A stretch of DNA of 64,000 nt from Gorsachius magnificus (GCA_034008185.1 CM067086.1:33315007-33379006), one strand, 5' to 3'; shown: positions 28,436 through 42,900, counted from the stretch's first letter. The notes: generated by a model from the sequence alone, not told the origin. Program-made: numbers and translations.

Positions 28436-30854
28436 GCCTCTTCCCACTGAACTACAACCCAATGCTTTACCCAGCTACCATGTAATTGTCTTTTTGTATT
28501 TAGAAAGAATGGCCCTGGCCAGGGGTGACAAGAGTGTCCTGCCCCATTAACAATTGGCCACAGAGCTCCCAAACAGGGCAGGGCTTTCCCAGGGTCACGC
28601 TATTTTCTGCCAGGGACTTTCTGCCCAGCTCTTCATTTGTGGTGCCCTTAATTCCCAACTTATGTTTTCAGCTTTTATTTTGCTGTCTCCTGAAGATAGA
28701 AGTTTAAAGATATACTCTAAACAACTGCTTGTTATTTTAGGAGGTACAGTTGTTAGTTAAGCAGTGAGGAGCTGATCCTTCTTTGTGCAGGCACTGAGCT
28801 CTCACGGACTGAAATGCACCTCTTGACAGCAACTTGTTCTTCAAGATTCAGCCTCCTGCAATCCGCTTTACACTATTACTGCAACATGATACCATTCCAA
28901 CTAATTACTTGCATGACACAATTTTATTGGCTTTTGAATTTCATATAAACATTTCACACACACACATCCAAATTTATTCATGAATTTCAGGCACTTAAGA
29001 AAGGTACCTTTGTCACAAGCTTTGACTCCACAGGCTCCCATTTGTAGTTAACTAGAGCCTGCGAATGTAGAGATGGATGCATCCTGGAGACAAAACTGGA
29101 GTTTGAGCATTCCTGATGCTATCATTCCTGCATCTTTCCAGTACCTACTTAGAGGTGCTTAAAGCATGTACCACACTGATTTATCCACCTCAGTGAAATA
29201 CCTGAGGTTACACAGGGTAATTTCAGGTCTTATCAAACAAGATTTTTTCTTTATCTTGTTTTTCTCCTGGGCAACTATAGGTACTTCATGCCTCTGGGCA
29301 AAGAGCCAGCTGAACAAAGATGTCAGTTCTCATCTGTGTGCTGGGAACTATCTTGTAATAAAACTAGAAAAGAATTCTTCAGTTTTATTTAAAACCCTTT
29401 GATACTGCTCACACTGGCCACTAAAAAAAAAAAAAAAAAAAACACTCTCCAAAAAACCAAAACCCTAAATTCTTTTTAAACCATCTTTAAAATCTGCTCA
29501 ACAAACAGAGCATCAGGTGACCCATAGCAAATGGAAACAGAAAGGTACCATATGTTATCTTGTCCCTGCTTATGTAAAACACTTAAGAGCTGTCATTTTC
29601 GTGCCTGAATCATGCACCTACTATTGACAGTCCTGGAGGCACACACTCTGGTCAGCTTGTCCATTCCTTTCTAGAGGTACACAAACCTGCAGCACATAAG
29701 GAGTTTTATGACAATCACTAGGTATTTTGCAATACACTGTTGGTAGGATGAGTAAGAATTTAAGTTTTTGTCTCCCCCCATGAGTAAAACAACCTAAATA
29801 TGCTTCCATTATATAACTAGTCTTGATACACGCAACAACAAACCTGTCACATTACACATATGCTAAGCAGCACTATTTCCATTACTTTGCACAACAGTTC
29901 ATAGCAATGCCAAGGTGTTCAAAATAGATACCTTGGCATTTTTGCAAGTGTGCTTTTTGTGCGTAGGCTTCTAACTTAGAACCTATTAAGTACACTGCAG
30001 CTAACCAGCTTGCTTCACTATAATTTCATTGTCTCTCAGAGTTCCTGCAGCTGTAAAGATATGCAAAGTTAACTTTTAAATTAATGTGCCTCAGCCAAGG
30101 CAGTCGTGCATGTGTGGAGCACTGCACATCTGTTCCTGAAAAGAACTGGAGTGTCACTTCTGCTACCTCATGTTGCTAATAGTTTTCTTATGCCTAAGTC
30201 ACTCTCCAGAGTCACCTGCACTTAGATACTTTGACTGCACAGTACAACATGTGAAATTTTGCACTGCATCCACAACATTGACAGATCTTCCTTCCTTCTC
30301 CAACTGGGTCTACGCTGATCAGTATGTAAGTATAGAGAGCATCTTCTGATGCCTGGAAGCGGTCCCCATTCAGTAGCCTTCCCTCACCATCTTCCTGGGT
30401 AGAGCTATGGTGGGGAAATAATTCCAAAAGTCTGGCTAAGAGCAGACTCACGAATTGGACTGGACATCAGAGGATACTGGTAAAAAGTGAAGCTCTTTTG
30501 CAGAGCTGCATGAAGGCTCAGCACTCAAAAAGCAGCGGATGCTGGAGATCAATCCCCAACACCTCTCATCCTGGGAGTATTAAAACTAAAATATCATCTA
30601 GAATACAGCAGGTGTCTCAGAGCAATTCTAAAAGGCATTGAGATTTTGACAACAAAGGGTGAAAAAAAAAGGAGAGAAGCAAGTAGCAGCCAGGACTCAG
30701 ATGGAGAAGCAAAAGGACTTTCCTAAGTCAGTACCATGGTGGATCCATGGATGGGGTTGTTGAGCAGCTGTGCTGCCTCACAAAACAATATGCAAATTGA
30801 TGTGAGTCTTGCAGTTAGCTATGCTGGCCCTAGAGAGGCACAAGGGCCCAAATA
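28436..30854. other. Probable intronic DNA, no gene seen
   Basis: No coding exon recognised. A poly(A) run of about 20 bases lies at 29,423-29,442. Confidence 0.5.
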
Positions 30855-30985
30855 GTGCAGTGCGCTAACACAGGACTGATGAAACCTCTGCTTTATTATC
30901 AGGTTTGCCATGATCTGCGACATGACCTTGGATGAGTCGCTCCACCTCTCTGTGCCTCTGGCTGCCATCTGGCTAATTAGACTGC
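30855..30985 (+). mobile_element. MIR-like ancient SINE fragment
   Basis: The stretch contains CATGACCTTGGATGAGTCGC followed by TCCACCTCTCTGTGCCTC, which follows the core of MIR-type tRNA-derived SINEs (TGACCTTGGGCAAGTCAC then CTCTCTGTGCCTCAG). It is very diverged. A RepeatMasker alignment would settle it. Confidence 0.6.
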
Positions 30986-33900
30986 ACTACTTGGTGCGAG
31001 GGCTGAATCTAACTATAGATTAGTTTGGCAGGTAGCACAATTGGTTATCGATACTGCCAAAAGCTGTCAGGCAAAACTGGATTACAGAGAGCAAGTGCGG
31101 CCAGTCCCTTGCAGAAGCACCAAATTCACATGGCGACAAAAAGGCTGCACGCCTAGACGGCTCTCAGCACCAGTCTCATTTGCCCAGTCATCTGTGTCAC
31201 ATGGATTCCCAAGTTTACCACAGCATTTCTTTCAGGGAGCCTGAAGGTGCATCTCTAAGCCAGATACCAGCATTTGTATTTAACAGCATATTCAATAAGC
31301 TTCTCTGTACAGCACTTAGGAGTGAGTAATTAAAGGAAATATTACTGCAGCAGAGCTTCTCATTAGCAACCTAATTAGCCTTCTGAAAATAATTAACATT
31401 CCTTTCTATAAAGGGAACAGATGACCCATTACATCCATCAGACAAGCAAAACAAATGCCGAAGGTAAGGGAGATTTGTTCAGGGAGAGGGAGACAGGAAG
31501 AGAAGCATCCAGCAGCAGTACAAGTAAAAAGGAAGACGAGGAGGGTATGCAGGACTGGTACATGTTTAACTGTCTGATGTGTGCAGCCAACATTCACATT
31601 GAGCATCTTCCTTCCGCTACCTCTATGACCCACTGATAATCCATCAGCCGAGATGCTGAAAAATTCCACACTACAACTTACTTTGAAAGCTACATTTAAA
31701 GGCTCTCAAATTCAACCATTCACAGTCACAATCAGCTCTCTCCATATGGGAAAATTCCCCAAAGGTCTTATGTTTTGACTATTAAAACACTCTCAAAATG
31801 CCCATTAAAATAAGCCATGATTTAATGTCACATGCAGCCCATTTCTGTGGCCCAAAGGAACAAGTGAGGTGATGGCTACGAACAGTATGAAACCCACCTC
31901 TCCAAGTTTCACAGGGTAGTGATGTTAGCATGCCCTGAAAGAGTTAGGCGTACATTTCTTGATCAGTGCATGTTTGAAATCAGTGTGGGTGAGCAGAGAG
32001 TCACAGGCATCAGTGGTGTGGGATATGTGTGTGTATGTACGGATAAGAGAAAGCAAAGGATACAGGTCAACATATCACTGCTTGGTGCAGCAAGAACTGT
32101 AATATTGTGACAGTTTGATGCACTGTTTCAGTGCAGATAAAGGAGAAATAAGCCACAATGGAGCTGAGCTTCCTAACATCCACACAGTCAGGTAACATAG
32201 CAAAAAAAAGAAATAAATCATGAACACGCAGTTGCATTTTCAGCCCTTTCCATGCTTGATGTATATTTACATTTCCCTGGCAGAAAAGCTGAATACTCAT
32301 AGCCTTCAAGTGCTATTGCAGTGAGGGCGAAGCTCAGCCATACAAAATCTTGCACAGCTACATCACTATGGAAACCACAAATCCACCGCCTGCTCTGTTT
32401 GTCTACTCCTTCCGCTGATTTAAAAGAAAAAGAAAAATACAAAGTATTCTTCCAGTTTTCTCATTTCTGTCAAGACCACAGGAGGACAGATACATTTTAC
32501 CTGCTTCAGGGCCAACCCTTTCTTACTTGAGAAGGGTGAAACCTACCCCACCTCTCAATCCAGCTGGGCAATCTTCCCCCCATGATGCTTCCACCACTTC
32601 TTTCAGTGAGGACTGTTCAAACGCAGTCTGGGATTTTATCTTAGCCTCCACTGCTTCCTTCAGCTTCAGGACTGGGACAATTCCAAAGGTGGCTCACTCT
32701 AGGGCAAAGCCAGCTTAGCTGGCATAATGAGAAGCTGCATACTGTTCTGGACACAAGTTATAGTGTCTTGTTTTGACTGAAGTATCATTAATTTCTTTTT
32801 CTCAAAGCTCTTTAAGAACATTTGAAGTGCTCTCAAAATAGGGTAGGGCACATTATAAGACAGCAGTAAGTGCAAGGGTTAAACTTTTGCTTTAAGTAGT
32901 TCGCAATTTCTACAGCAGTTGCTAGTTACAGGTAGTTTTTCCCACACTAAAAATCTGAGTATCTCTCAGCAAAAGCCTAACAGCCAAGAGCAACTCTGGA
33001 AGATGCAGAAGGAAAATGGGGAATAATGCTCAAAAGTCTGCAATATGGCACGTGTGGTGCAGCCTGGGTATGTGAAATGGCTGAAGGAATCTTCATACCA
33101 ACCAGCAAGAGGGAAAAAGTGGAGCGGGGGGGTGGGGGGTGGGAAGTAAAACCCCCTCCACACCTAAGTATGTGCATACATGCATTTTACGCCAAGGAGC
33201 AGCCTCTGAACAAACCTTCAGCAACACCGTCTCTCACGCTGGGCACCTCTTACCTGAGCTCAGAGCAGTTCATGGAAGAATCAGAGGAGAATTTAGTCTC
33301 TGCAGCTCCATAAGTCCTCAGTGCCTCTCAACTTCAGCTACCAATTGACAACCATTACATAGACAAATGCCCGCTAATAAATGAGTTGAGAAAAACTACG
33401 TATTTCAGAGAAGTTCCCAAACAACCATTTAAATACACTCATGCCTGTGCTCAGGAATCTTTTAGCAGATGACACTTTGGCTTCTCAGCAAGACAAAGCT
33501 AGGAATAAACTGATGCAGTGCAAGCTCTCTTACAAAACCAAAGCAATGCTACACAAAAGGTGCAGCCCCCCACCTCCCTTTTTCAAAATGGGCCAGAGCA
33601 GCCAGCACTTCCATCTTGGTCCCAACTCATTGCCCTCACCTCACAGCCAATTCCAGGCTGGCATGACCAGATGCGTCCTCGTTTCATTGGCATTACAAGA
33701 GTTCCTACCAACAGCCCACAGGATGATCAAAGGTTACTTCTGTGTCCTCAAGGATGTCACAACACACAAGCCAGTTTCACGGAGGACAAGCTGAGCAGAG
33801 TGGTGACCACAGTCCGCAGGGTCATGTCCCTGTGCCTTTGGAAGCAGATCTGTCTGCATCTCCAGCAGACAGCATCCTGAACAGCCAGAGTGGATGGAAC

Positions 33901-35479
33901 ATACAGGAGGCATTGGAGGAATGAATAATTCATAGTCTTGTTCTACTGCCAATGGATCTATGTTTTCTTGTGCCCATACGGCGCTCAGTTTTTGTTTTAA
34001 CAGTAATAGGAGACGTCTGCACTTCCTTTGATAGTTCTTGAGGGCAGGCTATAAGCAGCATTTGCTCTACTCACAGCAATAGTACCATACACCAGAGCAC
34101 TTGCCAGACACAGCTTTCTTTAGAAGTAGTCATGGCTGCATCATTGACAAAATGGCTGGACTCGTTCCAAGGCTCGGTCCATCAACAGCAGCCTTCCGAG
34201 GAAGCTGCTGACACTTGCTTTGTCATAACCTTGCAGTACTGGTCTGGACTTTACTGCTCAGTTGATGACACACTTTGACCAACTGAAGCCCTGTATTCAG
34301 CTACACAATGGTCAGCAAGATCGCAGCTGGAGCACGAGGCAGCAGCTGATCCTGCTTATCCACACCGTTAGCATTGCCACAATTAAGTCTACTGCTTTCC
34401 TTCAGCAGCTGACTGGGTCTGGCTCCCCAGTCTCAGAGAGAGACAAGGGTCTATCAGAGCAAGAACACCTACAGGATTGTGGCAACAACATACCCTACCA
34501 TAGGATCTCTTGGGCACTACCACTAAGAGAGGGTAGAGACCCCTAAGACAGGATAGGCTGAGGGAGGCAGGTGCTACGTGAATCTGAATTTTACATACGT
34601 AGCATCTACATATTCAAAGCGAGTTCCCAGTTAGAAATAAAGTACTGTGCATGACCTACCCATGAAACCTTATCCACAAGAGGGAAAACAATACTGTAGC
34701 CTGAACTGCTGCAAACTGTATCAGAGCACCTGTGCTTAACCTCCTGTTAGGGCACCACACCACATACCACAAGCACGTAGAGCGCTCTGAAAATGCTGCA
34801 GGGCCTGGAGATTGTTATTCTGGTCCCACAACATCCAGCCCATCTACCAGGATCAATATAAAGTTTCGCTCCAGGATATAAATCACCCTTCCAATTTGAC
34901 AGCATTTTACATCCCCTCTGTGCAAGCATAACAGACTGCCATAGATACAGGAGAGTGGCAAGATAAGCCTAAAAAGATTAGTAGAGTAACACACTGGTGA
35001 ATCAGGTGCAGAGACTGCACTGCTTGTTAGGGCCAGGAATAGATTCCTCATCATGAGTCAACCCTGTGCTTTTACCACCAGAGAGAGCAACCCTCCGCTC
35101 TTTACCTACTGCTCTGGTTTAGCTCACAGATACTGCTCCACTGTCCTGATTGTTTTAACTGCCTAAGGCTATCCGAGTGCGAGGTTTTAAAGAGACAATA
35201 ACACTGGAATAAATTTGGCAATATAAATTACAAGCAATCAGAATGATGCGACTCAAAGCAGACAGAAATCAAGGGCGATGAGCGCAAAGGGCTTCTAGAA
35301 AGCAACTTCCAATTTGAACCGACGGAAATAACTTCATGTCTTGACCATCCTTTATGCACTCTATGTATTTAAATTTCAAAGCTCCCATCTACAATGCAGT
35401 CAGCTCTGTACTCAGAGAACTGCTCTGTTTTTCTGGTCTATAAGCACACTCCCCACCGGTTTTACCCTGCAGCCCTTAC
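30986..35479. other. Probable intronic DNA, no gene seen
   Basis: No coding exon recognised. A G-rich run on the plus strand at 33,125-33,142 could form a G-quadruplex. The remaining short open frames overlap in several frames without protein-like features. Confidence 0.45.
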
Positions 35480-35649
35480 CTTTTCCGGGGAGGAATTCTG
35501 GAGCTCTCCCGCTTTTTGGTGAGCTGCTGGTTCACAGCATCCGCGGGTCGAGCAGGTTGCCTCCAGCAGCTCCAAGCCGTTTCAGACGCCAGCCGTTTTC
35601 GGACCAGGTGTGCGTGACCAACAGCTAATGCACCAACCAGACAGCCTTC
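35480..35649 (-). other. Candidate untranslated exon (170 bp) of TMEM229B
   Basis: On the minus strand an acceptor-like CTTTTTTGGTTTAG ends at 35,650, and a strong donor AAAAG|GTAAGG begins its intron at 35,479. The 170 bp between is richer in GC and CpG than its flanks. No long protein frame runs through it, which fits a 5' UTR exon of TMEM229B, lying between the CpG island at 46 kb and the coding exon at 13.8 kb. Splice signals are seen directly; use of this exon is inference. It could equally be an alternative first exon, given the local CpG enrichment, or an exon of an unrelated RNA. Confidence 0.35.
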
Positions 35650-38600
35650 CTAAACCAAAAAAGTACCGTTTAGTCTTAATGACATGTACTGCAAGAGAGG
35701 CTTTAAACACCGAAAGAGCTATGTATAGGTATAGCTTAGCTCCAGTTCGTTGGGCCCTGGAAGACCTGACTTCTTCAGAGCCCCCAGGCGGGCACCCATA
35801 CCTGCCCCTCTCCTGGGGCGGCTCCCTGGCTGCTGCCTCTCCTCTGGTTAGGCCGAGCCTTTCGACTCCTCGCTGTTCTTCTGGATACCAGCCACAGCAA
35901 ACACACAGAGCAACTTCACTGGAGCCAGTGGCCAAAGGTTCCTCACTGTTACTATCTCAGCCAAGGTTTCAGTTAACCCTTGAAAGGTCTACCAGGAAGT
36001 GCTTTATCTCTATTTTCCCAGCCAAACCCGCAGTTTTCGAAGTAAGCCTCCTGCTGACTCCTTTTCATCCCCATCCTCCCTCTCCTAACCTTGCCCCCCT
36101 ATCTCCCTCACCGCTTCTCCTCCTCACTTCTCCCATCATCGCACTTTTTTTTCCTTCTCCCTTCCTCACTCCAGGACAGAGCATGGCCTTCGTGTAGGCA
36201 GGCCCTTGCCACTGCCACCCACCTGCCTCCCCAGCCTGTCCCCAGGGACACTGGCACTGCCTGTTCCCCCCGTGCTGGTGACCCGACTGCCTTTCACCTC
36301 ACAGCTACGTGACCCAAGCAAACAGAGCCCATGAGCTTGGGCTCTACATCTCTTTCTCTTCAAGCGCTGACATTTAGGATGCCATGCTCCAGATTTTCAC
36401 AGAAGTCACGCCTCGAGGTGCCAGCTCCAACACACAAGTATCCAACATCGTACCCGCGTCAGCCTCACAGATCTTACACTCCGAGGGCTTGTCTATACAT
36501 AGCATTTTCTGGATTAATTGCATGCAAAGAAGTTACAGAGCAAGAACATTTATGTGTCAGACTGTGTAATGAACGGGATCTTCAAGTTATCCTGATGAAT
36601 CTCAGAGTTTTTGAGCACCCAAGTCCAACAGGAATTCAAGAGAAACGCTTTCCTCGAAAAACCTCAAAACCTACACTGTTTTTATTTAGGTAACACTGAA
36701 CTACAAAAACCACTCCAATTAAAAATGCAGATTAAATAACTAATCCTCCCCCAACAAAACCTTCCCACCAAGATTAACAGAGCAATGAATAGCATAAAAC
36801 CACTAATTAAATCAATGTAACATGGGTATTACAGAGACACATTTAGCACCTTCTGTCTATGCACCGAGGCTTGCATCTACTTTGGAGTCTCTTATCCTAA
36901 GAAATAGTTGCTATTTTAACCACTAGGTATTTGTACATTAAATTGGGAGATTGGTTGTTATCTAGCTCTGGTATAAATTGTTCTAAAGTTGACATTCCTA
37001 AAAATTATTTGCATGTATTCTACTTTCATTACACACATTTTGTCACAGTTGGATATACGTTTCTACTGAACTATTTATCAGACACATGCAAACAAAACTC
37101 TAAAAAGCATTTCCCTAGATTCACAAGAACCCTGAAAATGCTTTTTATATAGTTAGATCTATTTGCCTATATTTTGATTTGTAAAAGAGTGAGGAACAAA
37201 ATCATACAAAATAAGCAACTGCAACACACTCCCAACTCCTTCAAGGCAGAAATATGAACATTACAAAAGGCTTCAAGCCCACTTAACTTCAGGACAAGGC
37301 AGTCCCGCTCAGTTCAGCCCCTTCCCTGGCACCATCACTCAGGCCACCAACGGGGCTTCACCGGGAGCCAGACCAAGGAACTCATCAGCCATTTGAATGC
37401 TATCTCCGTGCTACCCAAATGCCTTGTTAGTTCTCAGCTGTATCGCCTCTCAGATCTGGCTCTCAGGCCACCGCCCAGCAGGAAGAAGTTCCTTTTCCAC
37501 TAAAAACTTCATTTCTATGAACCCCCAGTGCTGGAGAAACTATACCTTTAGTTACACATGTATCTACACTTGAAAGAAAATAATAACTGAAGAAACTCTT
37601 CATTAGCACATTAGACTATGTCGTAACACACACCAGCAGAGGGTTAGAGCTGAAGATAAAGATTCGACCTTAAAGCTCACCTGATCAGTACATCGCTTAA
37701 GCTGCTCAGAAAAGGGGATGTGTTTTTTCTTTTGTATACAAGTGAACTTTCTGTATTGAAATACTAAGGATTAAAATATGTAATGTTTGTAATAGGGAAA
37801 AAACCCAAACGAATGGAAAACTAACAACAGTGGTGAGACCATTCAATTGCATATACGGAAATAGTTAAAATCTAAAATCCACTACTAGGCCAGACTCGAG
37901 TTTCCCAAAGCAGTACTTGCCCATGCTCTGACCATTCCCCTGACACAAACACCAACATTCCTGGCGTCAGCAGGTTGGGGACTGCACATGAGCATAATTT
38001 AGCAGTAGCACCCATCAAATGAGAATACAAAGAACAAGCGAACAAAAAGGAAAGCAAATTCCTGACTGGCAAGCGGTTACTCATGTGTTCCTTCAACTGT
38101 CTATTTTAGTATTTACACTTCTTTGTTATTTCCAAAGTGCTCCAAAAAAGAAAGCTCAGATCCATGCAGCTACCCAGTGATAAACTACTCTACCAAAAGA
38201 GAAACCAGATCACAACACTGTTCCATGATTTATCTGGGATTCTCCTGAGAAGAAAGTGACAAATCTGGAAATCAACAGTGAGCATCTGTCTTCTCAGAAA
38301 CTCACCCTGCTCTGGAGGACTCACACGGAGGGTGATGCAGATTTCACCTTCAGCTCCCAACACACCTTTTGATGAGGGCTTTTGAACCTGCACACAGACC
38401 AGCTGGGATCTAAACATCTCTGAACCCAGACTGGTAGACAGAGCACAAAACATGGTAGGTTTGGCTGAATTTCCTTCCCAAAAGGACTGAATTATCTCAG
38501 CGAGATACCTACAGTATGCGCTCCTACAGTCCCCACCTCCTGAAAAGGAAAAGCCTCTCTTCTGGAGCAACAGCAACAAAATAATTGGAAAAACAACAAC

Positions 38601-39869
38601 ATAAAGCAGAAACTTGCGGTTACCCAAGGAAAACAAGCGATTCCCAAGGTTAGGTCCTTTCCCAGATAACTCCAGGTGGGTCCCCCATCTCTACTGAAAA
38701 TGTCTGGCAGAGCCTTGAGAAGCACTTTAGACCTCCAGAGTTTCAGATTTCTTTTAAAAGCCACGCCGCCACCTAATAGCTGAAGAGGCTTGGGCAGATG
38801 CCTGCACCCCCACACAACTACTGTATCTGCAAATGCTTCTGTGGCTATTTATCGCCAAAAGCAGAAATGCGTTTAGAATAACTGCCAAGAGTCTTTATTT
38901 TTTGTTGTTGTTGTTATCCTGCAGCCTGTCTTTAAAAAAAAGAAATGAAACTCCAGTTTCAAGCACACGATTAGATTCCCTTGTGCTGCTAGATCTGTCT
39001 TACATTATTAGACTCTCACGTAGTTTTTCCTCCATGCATGCTCATCCCTGCTTATGTTCCTTCCATGCTGTTCCTGCTAAGGCAATGAAAATGAACCAGC
39101 TGGGTTCACACTCAGGTTTTCATGCATTACGGCAGCTCTCAACATTTTGGGGCCAATGGACCACTGTGTTTTAAGACTTCTCACAGCTTGCCACATATCC
39201 CTGCCATATACCTTTAAACATAGATCTCTCACCCATTTTCTTATTTTTCATGGTCCCACGGATGAGCTATGGACTACTCTCCGTAAACTGTTGAACCATC
39301 AAAGACCTAGAGACCCATGAGAGGCAATGGTTATTTACTTATATACACTTACATACGCTTCATTATCCTTAAGAGCTCATCCAACATTTTTTCTGTTGAT
39401 TTCAGGTTCTGTGAATACTTTTCTCTAAAACTGGGGTCAAATCTGACCTCGCAATGTAGCAGGTTAAGCAGGAGGTGAGTTAAAAAGGAGCAACTCTTAT
39501 AAAACTCCACCTACACTTGCTTTATGAAGAAGCACAGAACACCTGTTACATCATGAGAGCAAACTCACTGGCTTTTTGGTAACTGAAGGCAGGGTACTGT
39601 TGCCTAGCAACTTATCTGATTACCATTTTTTCAAGTATCACATGCACACTTAGATATGTTGCATAATAATGTCTCGCTTCTATGCTGCCTAACCCAATAG
39701 GGAAAAAAAAAGGGGGGGGTGGGGGAGGAGAGCTACCAAAATTTAGCTTCTTTTCTGGCAAAAGAGAAAGTACAAGATAGTAGCTCAAGAACGGGTTGAA
39801 ACATTAGTATTCCTGAATTTTATTCCTGCCTTTTTCTGGCTTGCTGAATGTGCTTATACAAGCGTTTTG
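35650..39869. other. Probable intronic DNA, no gene seen
   Basis: No coding exon recognised. Moderately GC-rich, pyrimidine-rich sequence at 35,770-36,300 gives a 195-codon plus-strand frame of Ser/Pro/Leu-rich character that I do not regard as a gene. A short TTG-repeat lies at 38,902-38,918. Confidence 0.45.
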
Positions 39870-39985
39870 GTTTATCTACTTCTCTGCAAAATGACACTAA
39901 TAATACCAGCCTCACAGAGACACGCTGAAAATTCATTAAGAATAGAGAGATTCTCAGATGAAAGATGCAGTGGAAGTGCTGGTGT
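39870..39985 (+). mobile_element. MIR-like ancient SINE fragment (3' half)
   Basis: The order CTGCAAAATGACACTAATAATACCAGCCTCACAG, then ATTCTCAGATGAAAGATGCAGTGGAAGTGC, follows the 3' half of MIR-type elements (CTGTAAAATGGGGATAATAATACC, then GAGATCCTCAGATGAAAGGC). It is strongly diverged. Confidence 0.6.
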
Positions 39986-42900
39986 TAGCACTTAGAGCTT
40001 TTTAGTACTCCAAATGTTGCTAAGCTCTGATCCAAAGTGTAGCAAATTTTAATCATTGTCATGACATTGTCATGACATTGTCCAGTCCTTGTTTCTCAAA
40101 GAAGGATCTCAAACCACAAAACCTACATTTTTCCCATCAGAATGTGACACTTTCCTGTCTTCTATGTCCAACATGTAGCTGGGAAAAGAAAAAAGAAAAC
40201 AAACAAAAAACCCCCAAGCACCCTACACACGGGGTAGTGTACCCCAACCTGAAATCAGAGCACTAAGCATTACTGCAGGTCTTGGAGCTTGTACCATGAA
40301 AATCCGAGGTGAATCAGAACATGTATATACGTGACATTTTTAGAAATCCACATGCTCTACTTATTGATCTGAACTTTGAAAAACTAATGACACTGGCTAA
40401 TCTATGAAAGAATTAAGGATTTAGCTGCCTTTATGGTGAGAAGTAATACCTCATAATACAAGCAAACCGAGGCATTGTTTCCAAACGGATATAGTTACCT
40501 AAAAGGAGAACTTGGATTCTAGAAGTTGACTTTTTGCACACCCACAAGTTATATGCCAATACAGTATAATAAGCTGCCTACTTTATATCTGCACCTGAGT
40601 TTTCCATTGCACAGAATGGGAACGGCTCAGCTGCGCGGGGCGCTCCTGATAACCATGCTAGCCTCTGTCAGCTAAGTGACTGAAGCTGATGTTTTGGAAA
40701 CTCAGTATCTCATCTCCATGGTAAAGTATTAACCAGCAAAGGAAAACCGAAAGCAACAACAGCCAAGCTCTACAGTGCTAAGGAATCATGACATTACCTT
40801 CACAGCGGCTCCTCTCTTCCTGGTAGACATTAGACCATTTTTATAAACTGTGCCCTACATTCTGCAGCTCTTGTGCAAGTCCACTTCCAATTAAAAGCTT
40901 AATTGTGAGATCTGCCTTGGAAAGAACTGCTGGATCAGAATAAACCAAATCACATGTCCATCATGCCACTAGGGGAAACTGTATGAACATCTTGAAAACA
41001 CCAGAAATCACAAAAAGAAATTACTCTTCCCCTAGAACTTACTGGAAGCATCCTTACCGTAAACCTCTGCTGACACAAAACACAAAGAAAATACGTGGGC
41101 CAAAGAGCGCCCTGTGCATTAAGCAAGCCCGACTCAGCTAGGCTGGTTAGCAGGAGAGGAAACAGCCACATATAGCACTACCATCAGGCACTCTCCATCA
41201 TAAGCTGCAAGAAACCACTCTGCCTAGAGCTCTGTATAGACACAGCCCTGGCCAAAATTTCTCAGCCCATATTAAGCTGGTGGAGCTGAATGAGTTTGAC
41301 TCGCTTCAGGGTGAAAAAAACCACAAAACAAAACAGCCCCCCCCCCCCCCCCCGAAGGCACTTAGCAGTACACACAGCACTAAGCCACAGCTACCCATGC
41401 TGAAGAGAGTGCTTCCTCCTTCAGAAATACTTCATCATCTCCTTCATGCTCCCGGCAGAGCCAAGAAGAATGGGATAGGAAGGTGCTTTACACAAGTCCT
41501 TCATACAGGCTACCTTCAATATACGGTGCACCTGAGAGCAAAGATCCAGCAAGGAAGGAGTCAAACAGCAGCTTCGCCACTCTATGCTATCACCACTTAT
41601 CTAATGCTACTAATGCTTGGATCTTACGCAATGAAAGCAAGACAGCACGCATTTGTTGTAGGGAAGATTCCCTCAGTCATCTAATCCAGCTTTGACAGAA
41701 GCCTGTGAGGGCAGGGGAGTTTTGAAAGAAGGTTGTGGTGAACTCTTGTGCACTAAGAAGAATCCAGAGCAAAAGAAAGGGTAACGTAAAACACTTCTCT
41801 GTCTTACACAATGATTAGACACCTCTGAACTAGTAACCGCTAGGTATACTCATTCAGATGTGCCTACAAACAGATCTCTACAGCAGCCTAGCTTTTACTT
41901 AGCCTCTAAGGACATGTTAAAGAGCAGCATGCACCTGCAAATACATGTCTTTTCCACTTGTTTTAGCTGGACTGCGAGGTGCATAGGCTCTGGCTCACAC
42001 TAGACATTATTGGGTGTATCACTGACATCCAGGAATGCAGCACTCTGACTAACCAGAAAGAGCACGTTGTTCCCAATTGGCACAGATGTTGGTAATCCGT
42101 TCCTACAGAGCCAAAGCCTTTGCCCAGTCTGGCTTTGTTTCAGGACTCTTTCTGGTTGCCTGCACAACCACCTTACCTAGGAGCTCAGAAACCATCTGGG
42201 TACTCCTGCCTCACGTACCATCACAGAAATGTGAAAAGCAGATGAGTTTATGTCTGCTGTCCAAGGCAAACCAGCCCTCCGCTCCCCCACTCAGTCTGTA
42301 CTGAGCCTGCAGAGCTAAGAGCAAGCACCACCGTCAGGTGATAAAGTCACCAGAGAATACTAAAACACATACAGGAAGCAGATCTGAGAAGAGGGGATCA
42401 TTTACAAACCCATACTGAGCAAGCCACAAGCAGATAATACCTTTTAGGTTGGAAAACACTAGCTACCTAGATCTTCTTTCAGAAGTAGTATGGAAAAATA
42501 CCATCCTTCACCTCTCACAACAGGCAGATTTTATTTTGAAAGAGAACTCCCACTCGTTTTGTTCAACTTCGTGTCTTTCACTCCAGATCCAACCCCGGAA
42601 AACCTCTGTGCTTCATTTGCAGCTACACAGGACAGAAGGGACCACATACACGTTTGCTCAGGTGCCATTTCCCCATCTGCAGGACGTGCCTCTAGCACCT
42701 GAAAGCTTACCAAGGTATTGCAACTGCCTGTGGAGGCGGGCAGCGCTTCCCACAAAAGGAAGGTGAGGAGTGGGAAGAGAGGCTTTTCCTGCCTCCTCCT
42801 GGCAAACAATTTCTCTAAGTAATTGACCCATTTTCTACAGAATAATTAGCCCTAGGGAACGAAGCACTGCTGCCCTTTAATTAGTCATGTTGTTACCTTT

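Noticed and set aside
38190..38636. 148-codon minus-strand frame
   Set aside because: An N-terminal hydrophobic stretch looks like a signal anchor, but the rest has no family resemblance, and an overlapping 107-codon frame covers the same DNA. There are no exon signals that fit.
42443..42460. Block resembling the CR1 tail TTTAGGTTGGAAAAGAC
   Set aside because: Only about 18 bp match and neither flank continues the CR1 pattern.
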